Origin: Alkaliphilus oremlandii OhILAs | GTDB taxonomy: Bacteria; Bacillota; Clostridia; Peptostreptococcales; Natronincolaceae | DNA: 64,000 nucleotides | Direction of reading: 5' to 3' | Assembly (NCBI RefSeq): GCF_000018325.1 | Contig: NC_009922.1 | Location: 2,170,001-2,234,000, forward strand | Notes under the pieces: model-generated | The model's input: the letters and a program-made list of their open reading frames with translations, nothing else | Database searches by the model: none | Told to the model about the DNA's origin: nothing | In this document: piece by piece, positions 1-7,800 of the stretch | Position numbering within the stretch: the stretch's first letter is position 1 | How the letters are laid out: each line of letters starts with the position of its first letter | Made by a program: the position numbers and the translations under genes

Positions 1-943
1 TCCCTGCATATTTGCCACCTTTTTCATTGATGCTCGCATCATCGTTCATCACATTGATTTGAGGAAGATTGTGTCTCAATCCTACTTCAAAGTCATTCGG
101 ATCATGACATGGTGTAATTTTAACTGCACCTGTTCCAAATTCAGGGTCTACATATTCATCTGCTACAATTAAAATCTCCCTGTTCACTAGAGGAAGAATC
201 GCATATTTGCCGATTAAATGCTGATATCTTTCATCCTCTGGATGTACAGCAATAGCAGTATCCCCAAGCATGGTCTCCGGTCTTGTGGTTGCAATTTCTA
301 GAACTTCATCGCTATCCTTAATGGGGTAGCTGATATGCCAAAAATGTCCTACTTTTTCCTCATGTTCAACCTCTGCATCGGAAAGGGATGTTTTACAGTC
401 TGGACACCAGTTGATGATACGATTTCCTCTGTAGATTAATCCTTTTTCATATAATTTAATAAATACTTCCGTTACCGCATTGCTCAACCCTTCGTCTAAA
501 GTAAATCTTTCTCTAGACCAATCACAGGAATCGCCTAGTTTTTTCATTTGATCTACGATTCTTCCGCCGTATTCTTCTTTCCATTTCCACGCTCTCTCTA
601 AGAAACCTTCTCTACCAACTTCTAATTTACTTAAGCCCTCTTCTGCCTTGATCTTTTCAACAACTTTTACTTCCGTTGCAATACTTGCATGATCGCTACC
701 TGGTTGCCATAGTGTTTCGTACCCCTGCATTCTTTTCCAACGGATTAAAATATCCTGAAGCGTATGGTCTAAAGCATGACCCATGTGAAGCTGTCCCGTA
801 ATATTCGGTGGCGGCAGAACAATACAGAACGGTTTTTTGTCTGGATTCACCTCTGCCTTAAAATAGTTATTCTTCATCCAATGTTCATATATTCTACCTT
901 CAAATTCCTGAGGATTATAATTTTTTTCCAAATTATTTTCCAT
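1..943 (-). CDS. valS: Valyl-tRNA synthetase, N-terminal part (truncated by window edge)
   Basis: Class I aminoacyl-tRNA synthetase that charges tRNA-Val in the cytoplasm. The first 314 residues are present and the reading frame runs off the left edge. The HIGH-type ATP-binding motif is HMGH (residues 53-56) after PPPNITG. Further on are a zinc-knuckle-like WCPDC and the editing-domain signature ATTRPETMLGD, typical of ValRS. The ATG at 943 is preceded by TAGGAGG at good distance. A T-box leader and consensus promoter lie directly upstream, so expression should respond to uncharged tRNA-Val. The KMSKS loop and C-terminal coiled coil lie outside the window. Confidence 0.97.
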   Translation of the reverse strand, partial: MENNLEKNYNPQEFEGRIYEHWMKNNYFKAEVNPDKKPFCIVLPPPNITGQLHMGHALDHTLQDILIRWKRMQGYETLWQPGSDHASIATEVKVVEKIKAEEGLSKLEVGREGFLERAWKWKEEYGGRIVDQMKKLGDSCDWSRERFTLDEGLSNAVTEVFIKLYEKGLIYRGNRIINWCPDCKTSLSDAEVEHEEKVGHFWHISYPIKDSDEVLEIATTRPETMLGDTAIAVHPEDERYQHLIGKYAILPLVNREILIVADEYVDPEFGTGAVKITPCHDPNDFEVGLRHNLPQINVMNDDASINEKGGKYAG

Positions 944-980
944 CGCTTACGCCTCCTAAAATTTATTTTTTAAATAACAA

Positions 981-1238
981 AATCCCTCGTCCAAAAATAA
1001 ATAAGGACGAAGGATATATTCGCGGTACCACCTTAATTTCTATCTACAAAATATATGTAAATAGACACTTAATTTCAATATAACGGTTTCGACCGTCTAC
1101 ATCTACTCCATTCAATGTAGAAACTCAGAAGCTACCTTCAATAGCCATTTCCTTAAAAACCTTTCAGCACTTGGGTTTTCTCTCTTAAAGGTGTACTATT
1201 TACTCCTCTTCATCATTGTTGATATCTTTATAAATTTA
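981..1238 (-). promoter_or_regulatory. T-box riboswitch leader of valS
   Basis: The leader carries the conserved T-box core GGTGGTACCGCG (complement of 1021-1032), followed by an intrinsic terminator: arms 981-992 and 1005-1016 pair ATCCCTCGTCC with GGACGAAGGAT, then a T-rich run. A GTA triplet (complement of 1133-1135) followed by a purine sits where the specifier loop is expected and would read valine. T-box leaders pair this codon with the tRNA anticodon and the T-box bulge with the uncharged CCA end to favour antitermination. The core and terminator are clear; the specifier assignment is inference. Confidence 0.9.
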
Positions 1239-1244
1239 TAATAT

Positions 1245-1272
1245 ATTATAACCAATTAACAAGTTTTGTCAA
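1245..1272 (-). promoter_or_regulatory. Consensus sigma-A promoter for the valS T-box transcript
   Basis: On the minus strand TTGACA (complement of 1267-1272) and TATAAT (complement of 1245-1250) are separated by 16 bp. Both hexamers match the vegetative consensus exactly. The -35 overlaps the last codons of pgsA. The predicted start near 1238 sits at the beginning of the T-box leader. Confidence 0.75.
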
Positions 1273-1792
1273 CAGATTTTTTCATCGCTTCAGTTGCTAA
1301 AATAAAATAACGTGCAAAAGCATATAAAGTGAGGGCTGCTGCAATCCACATTAAAAATCTCCCAAAAGGAAAATTGAATGCAATGGCTAAAATAGCAATA
1401 TAAAAAACCACCGTTGCAATCTTTCCGTAAGAATTTGCAGGAATCACCAGCTTATCCTTCTTCGTGTACATCATGATACCACCAAATATCATGGAAACTT
1501 CCTTGATTCCATATATGATAATCACCCATATTGGAACAAAGTTCTTTATTGTAAAACAGACAAGTACAGTGAGCTGCATCAGTTTATCTGCCAAAGGGTC
1601 CATGGCTTGTCCCCATTTCGTTATAATATTATATTTTCTAGCAATATAACCATCCAAAACATCTGTAATTCCTGCTATGATAAATATCATAACTGAATAA
1701 TTCAGACTATTCTCCAGAGACGAAAAGAAAACACCGATAAATAATGGTACCAGGGCAAACCGAACAGAAGTTAATATATTGGGTAAATTCAT
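1256..1792 (-). CDS. pgsA: CDP-alcohol phosphatidyltransferase (phosphatidylglycerophosphate synthase-like)
   Basis: Integral membrane enzyme expected to transfer a phosphatidyl group from CDP-diacylglycerol to glycerol-3-phosphate, the first committed step to phosphatidylglycerol. The family signature D-x2-DG-x2-AR-x8-G-x3-D-x3-D is complete: D44, D47-G48, A51-R52, G61, D65, D69. At 178 residues with several hydrophobic segments it has the usual PgsA size. The start has AGAGGTGG upstream. The exact acceptor alcohol cannot be proven from sequence. The valS promoter overlaps its 3' end. Confidence 0.85.
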   Translation of the reverse strand: MNLPNILTSVRFALVPLFIGVFFSSLENSLNYSVMIFIIAGITDVLDGYIARKYNIITKWGQAMDPLADKLMQLTVLVCFTIKNFVPIWVIIIYGIKEVSMIFGGIMMYTKKDKLVIPANSYGKIATVVFYIAILAIAFNFPFGRFLMWIAAALTLYAFARYFILATEAMKKSVDKTC

Positions 1793-1886
1793 TTGTCCAC
1801 CTCTTTCAAGCTATTTCTATATAATAATATATCATATATACTTAAAATTACAAAATGCACACCCCAATATTTATATTTTAATTTTT

Positions 1887-2207
1887 TCATTTTACGGCAC
1901 GAATGGAGTATATTCTATCTAAATACTCAACCAAATCCATGATCATACCCTCATAACTTCTGTTAAATACATCCCATTCTCTTTTATAGTTTGCATAGAT
2001 TAACCGTTTGGTATAGCTGGACATGGGTATATCTCGATACAGGCATAACCGCGAGACCCTACCACTTCCAGCTTCTAAGTTTTCAGGATTAATTCCAAAT
2101 TCAACCTCTTCCCTATGTACCAGTGCGAACCAGCTAAAGCCATCGATTTCCCCTTTGATATAACCGTATCTGCTTTTAAAACCATAATTAATTTTGATAT
2201 TCACCAA
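1887..2207 (-). CDS. Uncharacterised soluble protein, 106 aa
   Basis: Not recognised with certainty. Small soluble protein with an N-terminal NIKINYGF..GYIKGEIDGFSW stretch that looks beta-rich, and a C-terminal helical half. No Cys motif, signal or membrane segment. The start is TTG at 2205-2207, seven bases after a GGGGG ribosome binding site; a GTG one codon later is possible. It is divergent from the lipoprotein gene at 2355, so the 147-bp gap must hold both promoters. Confidence 0.6.
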   Translation of the reverse strand: MVNIKINYGFKSRYGYIKGEIDGFSWFALVHREEVEFGINPENLEAGSGRVSRLCLYRDIPMSSYTKRLIYANYKREWDVFNRSYEGMIMDLVEYLDRIYSIRAVK

Positions 2208-2265
2208 TATTATTCCCCCTCCCTAGTACACTTAGTATGATTTTATGCCAATTTTTTTCTTCTTA

Positions 2266-2277
2266 TTCATTAATGAA
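2266..2277. promoter_or_regulatory. 12-bp perfect palindrome in the divergent spacer
   Basis: TTCATTAATGAA is a perfect palindrome between the unknown minus-strand gene and the lipoprotein gene. Two TATACT boxes follow at 2291 and 2301 in the plus direction. It could be an operator for either gene, but nothing identifies the regulator. Confidence 0.25.
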
Positions 2278-2354
2278 GTAACACAAAATTTATACTGGAA
2301 TATACTAAATTACATAGGTTTTTAGTTTTTTATTTTTATCGGGAGGGGATTCGT

Positions 2355-3359
2355 TTGAAGCACAAAAAAATAATCGGATTATGGATTGTTTTGCTCATGG
2401 TTTCTAGTCTATTTTTATCGAGTTGTGGTAATAAAACAGATCTTACTAAAATAAAAGTTATGGAAGTAACCCACTCTGTTTTTTATGCACCACAATACGT
2501 AGCAATTACCCAAGGTTTCTTTAAAGAAGAGGGATTGGATGTAGAGCTTATGGACGGTAAAGGCGCAGACAAGACCATGGCAGCTCTACTGAGTGACCAA
2601 GTACAAATAGGTTTTATGGGACCGGAAGCTTCTATCTATGTGTTCAATCAAGGCAAAGAAGATTATGCGGTCAACTTTGCGCAGCTAACACAGAGAGATG
2701 GTTCTTTTATCGTTGCTAGGGACCCCTATCCTAATTTTACCTTAGAAGACCTTAGAGGAAAATCCATGCTTGGTGGACGTAAGGGTGGAATGCCAAATAT
2801 GACCTTGGAATACGTTCTAAAGAAAAACAACTTAATTCCAGGAAAAGATTTGACTGTAAGAACGGATATTCAATACGATGTAATGGCTGGCGCCTTTGCT
2901 GGTGGAGAGGCTGAATTTACAACGCTATTTGAGCCTGTAGCTTCTCAAGTAGAAAAGCAAGGAAAGGGATATGTAGTTGACGCAGTAGGCGCACATAGTG
3001 GATATATTCCTTTTACAGCGTACAGTGCGAAACAAAGCTATATCGAAAAAAATCCAGAGATCATTCAAAAGTTTACAAACGCCGTATATAAGGGAATGCA
3101 ATGGGTTCACTCACATAGTGATGAAGAAGTTGCTAAGTCCATGCAGCCTCACTTCCCAGATGCCGATTTAGAGATTTTAACGAAAGTAGTTGAAAGATAC
3201 CGCTCTATTGATGCATGGGCTACGGATCCTATATTAAAAGAAGACGGACTGAATAGACTTCAAGACGTTATGACAGAAGCAGGTGAGCTAAACCAAAAAG
3301 TACCTTATGATAAGATTGTTAATACTGAATTTGCAGAGAAGGCTATGAAAAATAAATAA
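2355..3359 (+). CDS. ABC importer substrate-binding lipoprotein, NMT1/THI5-SsuA-like
   Basis: Extracytoplasmic solute-binding lipoprotein. An N-terminal hydrophobic signal ends in lipobox LSSC with the lipidated Cys at residue 24. The motif YAPQYVAITQGFFKEEGLDV is the hallmark of the NMT1/THI5/SsuA/TauA binding-protein class, which handles pyrimidine precursors, sulfonates or other small organics. The start is TTG at 2355 behind GGGAGGGG. No ATPase or permease gene adjoins it; an SsuB/SsuC-like pair without a binding protein lies at 57.7-59.3 kb. Substrate unknown, and no riboswitch seen upstream. Confidence 0.85.
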   Translation: MKHKKIIGLWIVLLMVSSLFLSSCGNKTDLTKIKVMEVTHSVFYAPQYVAITQGFFKEEGLDVELMDGKGADKTMAALLSDQVQIGFMGPEASIYVFNQGKEDYAVNFAQLTQRDGSFIVARDPYPNFTLEDLRGKSMLGGRKGGMPNMTLEYVLKKNNLIPGKDLTVRTDIQYDVMAGAFAGGEAEFTTLFEPVASQVEKQGKGYVVDAVGAHSGYIPFTAYSAKQSYIEKNPEIIQKFTNAVYKGMQWVHSHSDEEVAKSMQPHFPDADLEILTKVVERYRSIDAWATDPILKEDGLNRLQDVMTEAGELNQKVPYDKIVNTEFAEKAMKNK

Positions 3360-3412
3360 GATTACGCATAAAGCCTACTAATTTTAATTATTAGTAGGCT
3401 TTGTGCGTAATC
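3360..3412. terminator. Long hairpin after the lipoprotein gene
   Basis: Arms 3360-3382 and 3390-3412 are complementary at 22 of 23 positions, the exception being a G-U-type change, with a 7-nt loop. It lies one base after the lipoprotein stop. The plus side lacks a clean T-run; the minus side is followed by a T-rich stretch. Probably a bidirectional transcription end point. Confidence 0.6.
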
Positions 3413-3453
3413 ATATGGTTATATTTAAAATAAACGAATTTCTTATTTCTTAG

Positions 3454-3804
3454 CTAAATAGCATAGGATTCCCTTTCAACAAATAATATTAATATTATTA
3501 AAAGCAATAAAAATTCACTACTATATAAAATGTTTAAAATATACATCTTTGAGCCTTTATCAAACTTCCATTCCATAAAAGCACGGAAAGCATATAACAG
3601 AATAAATAGAATAAAAACATAAAGTGCATTCATAAAAAAAGATAATATGATTCCTGTGATAATTAATACTTCTATCCACTTATGAAATTTATTGAAATGG
3701 TTGAATAACCCTTTTGGATCTCCAATATTCAACTTATTTTTTAAAAACTTTTCTACCAGTGCTGTCAAGACGATATAAGTAGGTAATAAAATTGAAAGTT
3801 TCAT
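3454..3804 (-). CDS. Small membrane protein, DUF4181-like
   Basis: Protein of 116 residues with three or four hydrophobic segments and the motif RAFMEWKFDKGSKMYIL, which I associate with the DUF4181 family of Bacillus-type Firmicutes. Function unknown. The ATG has AGAGG upstream. It stands alone, convergent with the lipoprotein gene. The family assignment is from memory of the motif; a profile search would settle it. Confidence 0.65.
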   Translation of the reverse strand: MKLSILLPTYIVLTALVEKFLKNKLNIGDPKGLFNHFNKFHKWIEVLIITGIILSFFMNALYVFILFILLYAFRAFMEWKFDKGSKMYILNILYSSEFLLLLIILILFVERESYAI

Positions 3805-4136
3805 TTTATTATTTTTCCTCTCGCTTTATATTTTTCATCTAATATGATGGACACATCAGGGTAATTATACCATTTTTTCTGTGTTATTGTAGTAATTCTA
3901 TTTTTTTCAATACTGTGTTGTTCAGGTTTTAAAAAACACTGTTTCTGTTATTTATCTGAATAATTACATTGCATAATCTTCATTAGATGCAACTGCATAT
4001 AAATCTTGTAGTGTTGCATAAAAAATACCACAAATTCATTTCTGAATAATACAGTATTTTAAATAGTTATTCGTTCTTATGTTATTAAATCTAATATAAA
4101 TAATGTGAAATATGAACCATCTAAGATAATGATTTT
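3805..4136. other. Gene-free AT-rich spacer, 332 bp
   Basis: No convincing ORF on either strand. A TATAAT (complement of 3864-3869) with a poor -35 could serve the DUF4181-like gene. TTGCATAA-like words recur loosely near 3969 and 4013. No hairpin with a T-run is seen. Confidence 0.4.
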
Positions 4137-4328
4137 TTATTCATCAAGAACGTGTTTACCTTTTGTTCCATCAGCATTAATATAGAATCCATCAACAATT
4201 TCGTTAATACCTCCGCCGAATGACCAATTATTGGACTCAATAAAGGCAATGAATTTATTGAAAAATTCATCTTCTGATAATTCTATGGGAACCTCTACAC
4301 AACCTTGAATTTCAAATTCCTTTCTCAT
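4137..4328 (-). CDS. Uncharacterised small acidic protein, 63 aa
   Basis: Start chosen at ATG 4326-4328 because GGGGG lies seven bases upstream; a longer frame to 4403 lacks a ribosome binding site. The product has charged N-terminal residues, an FNKFIAFIESNNWSFGGG core and an acidic C-terminus. It resembles short unknown proteins scattered in Firmicutes, but I cannot name a family. It lies 71 bp downstream of the membrane protein at 4400-4669 and may be co-transcribed. Confidence 0.55.
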   Translation of the reverse strand: MRKEFEIQGCVEVPIELSEDEFFNKFIAFIESNNWSFGGGINEIVDGFYINADGTKGKHVLDE

Positions 4329-4399
4329 AGCACAACCCCCTATTATATAAATAACTCTTACTTTACATAAATCTACTGCTACGTCTAAAAAATAGTGCA

Positions 4400-4669
4400 T
4401 CATATAATACTATGGTACAAATTTATCACAAACCAAGCCTTTAAGCAAAATATTCCAATTAAAGCAGCAAGAAACACATATGAAAACAAATACTTTTTCT
4501 CTTTTCTCTGTTTAATGAAAAGTTTAAAGAGCAAGATATCCCAAAGTATAAAGAAAACGAACCACAGTAAGGTTGATCTTATAATTTGATTGGCAATAAA
4601 TATGATACTAATTGCTATATTCAGCTTTTCTATATAAGTAAAGCCCATTAATCGATTTATAACTTTCAT
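4400..4669 (-). CDS. Small three-segment membrane protein, unknown
   Basis: The 89-residue product has hydrophobic segments at roughly residues 15-30, 34-52 and 64-85, separated by a basic KQRKEKK loop. Start at ATG 4667-4669 behind GGGGGAT; a TTG codon immediately before it would add one residue. No recognised family. It heads a likely two-gene unit with the 63-aa protein. Confidence 0.5.
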   Translation of the reverse strand: MKVINRLMGFTYIEKLNIAISIIFIANQIIRSTLLWFVFFILWDILLFKLFIKQRKEKKYLFSYVFLAALIGIFCLKAWFVINLYHSII

Positions 4670-4808
4670 CAATATCCCCCTTCAAACATATTTTTATAAT
4701 AATAAAATCTCTGTTCCATACTTTCCAACTAACATAATTAATCTAATAAGGAAATTATATCATATTTTCTATAACTATAATCACAAAAGAGTAGATTGTA
4801 TAATGATA

Positions 4809-5153
4809 TTACCTAGATGTCAAATATTCTTCTATTAATTGAAATATAACTATTGAAACTGTAAAACTAAATATGGTTAATATTGCCTGAATTACTGTTA
4901 GCTGTCGATTATCATAATACCTTTCAGGTATTATTGGTATTTCTAAATTAAATTCTTTATTAAGAATTTTCCTACCAATTGAATAAATAGTAGCTGTTAC
5001 AACGATAAACATTATCCCGATTAATATATGCAATTTAGTTCTATCCCCTTTCACTATGCTTATTTTCAGATTTAATTGTAAATCCTTAATTTCATAATGA
5101 CTATAATAGTCTACTTTTATTATAGTCAGTATATCAAATCCATTCATCCTCAT
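4809..5153 (-). CDS. Unknown two-TM protein with a suspect N-terminus
   Basis: 114 residues with hydrophobic segments around 43-62 and 88-108. No family recognised. Its only upstream ATGs (first at 5151-5153) lie antisense to a decayed fragment of the lipoprotein gene (5136-5199), so the first six residues or so are not ancestral. The ribosome binding site is weak. The gene may be a 5'-truncated remnant that picked up a start from the fragment, and expression is uncertain. Confidence 0.35.
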   Translation of the reverse strand: MRMNGFDILTIIKVDYYSHYEIKDLQLNLKISIVKGDRTKLHILIGIMFIVVTATIYSIGRKILNKEFNLEIPIIPERYYDNRQLTVIQAILTIFSFTVSIVIFQLIEEYLTSR

Positions 5154-5199
5154 TTTCCAGGTGCCGATTTGTAGATTTTAATGAAAGTGGTTGAAAAAT
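5136..5199 (+). pseudogene. Decayed 64-bp copy of the substrate-binding lipoprotein gene
   Basis: Bases 5148-5200 align without gaps to 3147-3199 inside the lipoprotein gene with 45 of 53 identical, mostly transitions. The similarity extends upstream in frame to about 5136. The translated copy reads KSIHPHFPGADL-stop-ILMKVVEK-stop against KSMQPHFPDADLEILTKVVER in the intact gene. An in-frame TAG after DL and a TAA after VVEK make it non-functional. The offset between copies is about 2.0 kb, suggesting an old tandem duplication followed by deletion. Confidence 0.75.
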
Positions 5200-5228
5200 A
5201 AGTTTTATCCTTCCATTTCTTATGAAAT

Positions 5229-5648
5229 TCACTCTTGAAAAATATATGGAACAGAATTATGAATAAAGTTATTGATATTGAACTGATAATAAGGCATTAA
5301 TTGATCCGCTTCCCTAATATTTACCCAAATGATTTCTGAAATTTCTTCCGGATGATTAATTGAGATATTTCCTCCAATAATTTCCCCGATAAATGTAATA
5401 AAAACAACATGCTCATCTTTATCTTGAAAAAATCGCTCATTTACACAAGCTATCTGTTTAACTTTTACAGAAAGATTCGTTTCTTCATAAACTTCTCTCA
5501 CAACAGCTTGCTCTAAGGTTTCACCTGACTCTACCGCACCACCAGGCAGAGACCATCTACTGGAATCACCATTGTAAACCATAAGCACTTCATTCGTCTC
5601 TTTATTATATAATAGACAATACACAACCGTTACTTTTTTCAATCCCAT
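5229..5648 (-). CDS. Nudix hydrolase
   Basis: Pyrophosphohydrolase expected to cleave a nucleoside diphosphate linked to another moiety. The Nudix box G-x5-E-x7-REVYEE is complete: G37, E43, R51-E52, E55-E56, preceded by WSLPGG. The ATG at 5648 follows AAGGATGTG; a GTG just before is a weaker choice. Substrate unknown: the family includes 8-oxo-dGTP, ADP-ribose and nucleotide-sugar hydrolases. A second Nudix gene lies just upstream. Confidence 0.85.
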   Translation of the reverse strand: MGLKKVTVVYCLLYNKETNEVLMVYNGDSSRWSLPGGAVESGETLEQAVVREVYEETNLSVKVKQIACVNERFFQDKDEHVVFITFIGEIIGGNISINHPEEISEIIWVNIREADQLMPYYQFNINNFIHNSVPYIFQE

Positions 5649-5710
5649 CACATCCTTGGAATAGTAATTTAAACAATATTCTTAATCTGTATTTAATCAG
5701 AGGAATCCTG

Positions 5711-6190
5711 CTAAAATTCTTTTAATTCAACAAAGTTAATTCCTTCTTCTGTAGTAATGCCTGCATATGGTTTATCATCATATCGACCGGCAGAAAGATA
5801 ATGCTTCAAGCATTCCTTTGCAGTAAATGGCATCTTCTTCTCTAGAATATGATCCATATCAACCCATTGGAGCTTACCTTCATTGCACTGGTGAATATCT
5901 ATTTCTGCATTCCGCAATTTTGCAAAATAATAATAATTTTGTCTAATTTCACCGTTCTTTAGACGAAGCGCAGCATACTTAAACTCAATATTTTCTAAAT
6001 CATTTTCTTTAATGCCCGTTTCTTCAAACAGTTCTCTTAGAACACATGCTTTTGGATTGTTTAGTTCTTCTTTTTCAAAATGACCACCGATGCCGCACCA
6101 GGATGGTTGTACAACCTTTGAGCCAATTCTATACAGTAATAGCATCTTATTTTCAAACGTAATATATATTGCAGTCATATTCCTTAACAT
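5711..6190 (-). CDS. Nudix hydrolase, MutT-like
   Basis: 159 residues with GIGGHFEKEE..LRELFEETGI. The Nudix box has two extra residues between the first Glu and the RE pair (R52-E53), a common variation. The C-terminal half has WVDMDHILEKKMPFTAKECLKHYL, a typical MutT/8-oxo-dGTPase layout, but the substrate is not provable. It sits 62 bp upstream of the first Nudix gene and 22 bp downstream of a GNAT gene, so the three may be one operon. Confidence 0.82.
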   Translation of the reverse strand: MLRNMTAIYITFENKMLLLYRIGSKVVQPSWCGIGGHFEKEELNNPKACVLRELFEETGIKENDLENIEFKYAALRLKNGEIRQNYYYFAKLRNAEIDIHQCNEGKLQWVDMDHILEKKMPFTAKECLKHYLSAGRYDDKPYAGITTEEGINFVELKEF

Positions 6191-6212
6191 ATCTTAAGCT
6201 CCAATCTATATA

Positions 6213-6692
6213 TTATTTTTCAAGAGTCTCCATAACGTACATACGTCCTTCCTCCCCATCGTCACACTCCACTGTACATAAAAATTTCCACCCAAACTTT
6301 TCATAAAGCTGATCATGACCTGTTAATAAATATAGAGTTTCCAAGCCACAATTGAAGGCATCCCTGCGTACAAAATCCAACATGGCTCCAGCAATCCCAT
6401 TGTTACGATACTGAGGTTCTACATAAACGGCACATACATTGGGTGTTAAGTCTGTTCTCTTATGGAAATCATTTTCTATCATCCCAAGTCCTGCTGCAAT
6501 ATTGTCCATTTCACCCAGTACAACATACCACTGCGGAACTTCTTTTGGATTTTCAATACATTTACTGATACTTTCCCTATAAGCTTCTGCTGGAATCCCC
6601 CATTTGCTGCTAAACCAAAGAACAGCTTTTTCTAGCAATTCTGGTTGGTCCCTCAAAGGTACCATCTTTAAGTCATTTGTTATTTTCGTCAT
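6213..6692 (-). CDS. GNAT family N-acetyltransferase
   Basis: Acetyl-CoA-dependent acetyltransferase fold. The acetyl-CoA binding region is VCAVYVEPQYRNNGIAGAMLDFV, matching the Q/R-x-x-G-x-A/G motif (RNNGIA), followed by LYLLTGHDQLYEKFGWKF, the usual final strand and helix. 159 residues. The ribosome binding site AAAGGGGG precedes the start. Acceptor substrate unknown. Confidence 0.8.
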   Translation of the reverse strand: MTKITNDLKMVPLRDQPELLEKAVLWFSSKWGIPAEAYRESISKCIENPKEVPQWYVVLGEMDNIAAGLGMIENDFHKRTDLTPNVCAVYVEPQYRNNGIAGAMLDFVRRDAFNCGLETLYLLTGHDQLYEKFGWKFLCTVECDDGEEGRMYVMETLEK

Positions 6693-7098
6693 ATGGATTA
6701 TCCCCCTTTAATTATACACTCATCTCAATTTCTTCAATAATTCTAGCTAAATTTTCCATTTTTCATCTCTATAAATAGTCTACCATTAAGCATCTTTAAT
6801 TTAAAGGAGAATAACAATTATCCGATTTATTTCATCCTTTAAACATCCTCTTAGAAAAAGAGGAGAACAAAGTATTTTATGATTTTCAACTATAAATCTG
6901 TCCAAAAAAATCGTTTTTTCTAGTCACAGTCTATAGAATCGTCTTTTTTGTTTTGATGAGCAAATGGAACCAACAATTTGAATGTGCATTGAATCAAGAA
7001 AATCCATGGATAAAGAAGTATGAAACCTTCTTACATCCATGGATTTTCTTTAATAAACGATTCTGTAGCTTATGCAGTACCTTATATTTCTATAGGCT
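6693..7098. other. Gene-free spacer, 406 bp, with a hairpin
   Basis: No supported ORF. It contains the 16-bp hairpin at 6996-7050. The rest is AT-rich and lacks clear promoters; the GNAT-Nudix unit probably starts from the proximal part near 6693-6800. Confidence 0.4.
6996..7050. terminator. Hairpin with CCATGG stem downstream of the Crp/Fnr gene
   Basis: AAGAAAATCCATGGAT (6996-7011) pairs perfectly with its complement ending at 7050, and the stem continues imperfectly with AAAGAAG/CTTCTT. It lies about 50 bp after the Crp/Fnr stop on the minus strand. There is no strong T-run on either side. It resembles hairpins at 38680 and 55401. Confidence 0.5.
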
Positions 7099-7788
7099 CT
7101 AACTATTCCCGTTCAATTTCTCTAGTCCCTGTCTATTTTTTATTCTGATTCTTTTGTGCCCAACTAACTCAATAAGTCCTTCTTCTTGAAATGCACCTAA
7201 TTTTCTACTTAAAGTCTCTTGCGTCATACCGATCTGAGAAGCCAAATCTCCTTTCGTCATATTGAGCAGAATCTCATTTTGCTCTTCCGAAAGTTCCAAG
7301 AGTACCTGGGCAACACGCTGCGTTACTGTGCTCAAACTAATATTCTCAATCAAATTTTCTGCCTTTTCTAATCTACGGCTAAGTTCATCTAAAATTTTAA
7401 AGGCGATGGAAGCATATTTTGTCATCAGCTCTTTTAGTCGTGCTCCTTCAAGTACACATACTGTTGATGTTTCTAAAGCTTGTGCATGATCCGTCAAAGG
7501 GAGAGAACTAAATAGAGAGAGCTCACCGATGAACTCTCCGGGTCCTACAATTCGTATCACTTGCTCTTTGCCATTGACATTGAATCTCGATATTTTTATT
7601 CTGCCTGAGTAAAGAACGAAAAGAGTGCCACCTTCATCACCTGCACCATAGATTGTTTCGCCCTTTTCAAAGGTTCTCGATGAAGCAATATGAGCAATTT
7701 CCAGCATCTCATCATGGTTCATACTTGCAAAAATCGGAACACTTTCAATACATCCATTCTGACGCTTCTGGTGATGACATCCTTTCAT
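7099..7788 (-). CDS. Crp/Fnr family transcriptional regulator
   Basis: 229 residues: cyclic-nucleotide-binding-like beta barrel (about 18-125), dimer helix (about 128-150) and winged HTH (about 152-225). The recognition helix contains E191-T-L-S194-R195, the E-xx-SR signature with which E. coli FNR reads TTGAT half-sites. The N-terminus has only C4 and C13, with one further Cys at 111, so a canonical FNR [4Fe-4S] cluster is doubtful. It is the last gene of the HMA/P1B-ATPase operon, 12 bp after the ATPase stop. A TTTGAC dyad at -41.5 of that operon suggests autoregulation (inference). Confidence 0.88.
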   Translation of the reverse strand: MKGCHHQKRQNGCIESVPIFASMNHDEMLEIAHIASSRTFEKGETIYGAGDEGGTLFVLYSGRIKISRFNVNGKEQVIRIVGPGEFIGELSLFSSLPLTDHAQALETSTVCVLEGARLKELMTKYASIAFKILDELSRRLEKAENLIENISLSTVTQRVAQVLLELSEEQNEILLNMTKGDLASQIGMTQETLSRKLGAFQEEGLIELVGHKRIRIKNRQGLEKLNGNS

Positions 7789-7800
7789 TCGAACCCCTCC

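Noticed and set aside
776..973. 65-codon frame on the plus strand at the valS start
   Set aside because: It is antisense to the conserved N-terminus of valS and covers its ribosome binding site.
5229..6692. Two Nudix genes plus GNAT as an antiphage defence island
   Set aside because: No effector, sensor or nuclease partner; all three families are ordinary in Firmicutes genomes.
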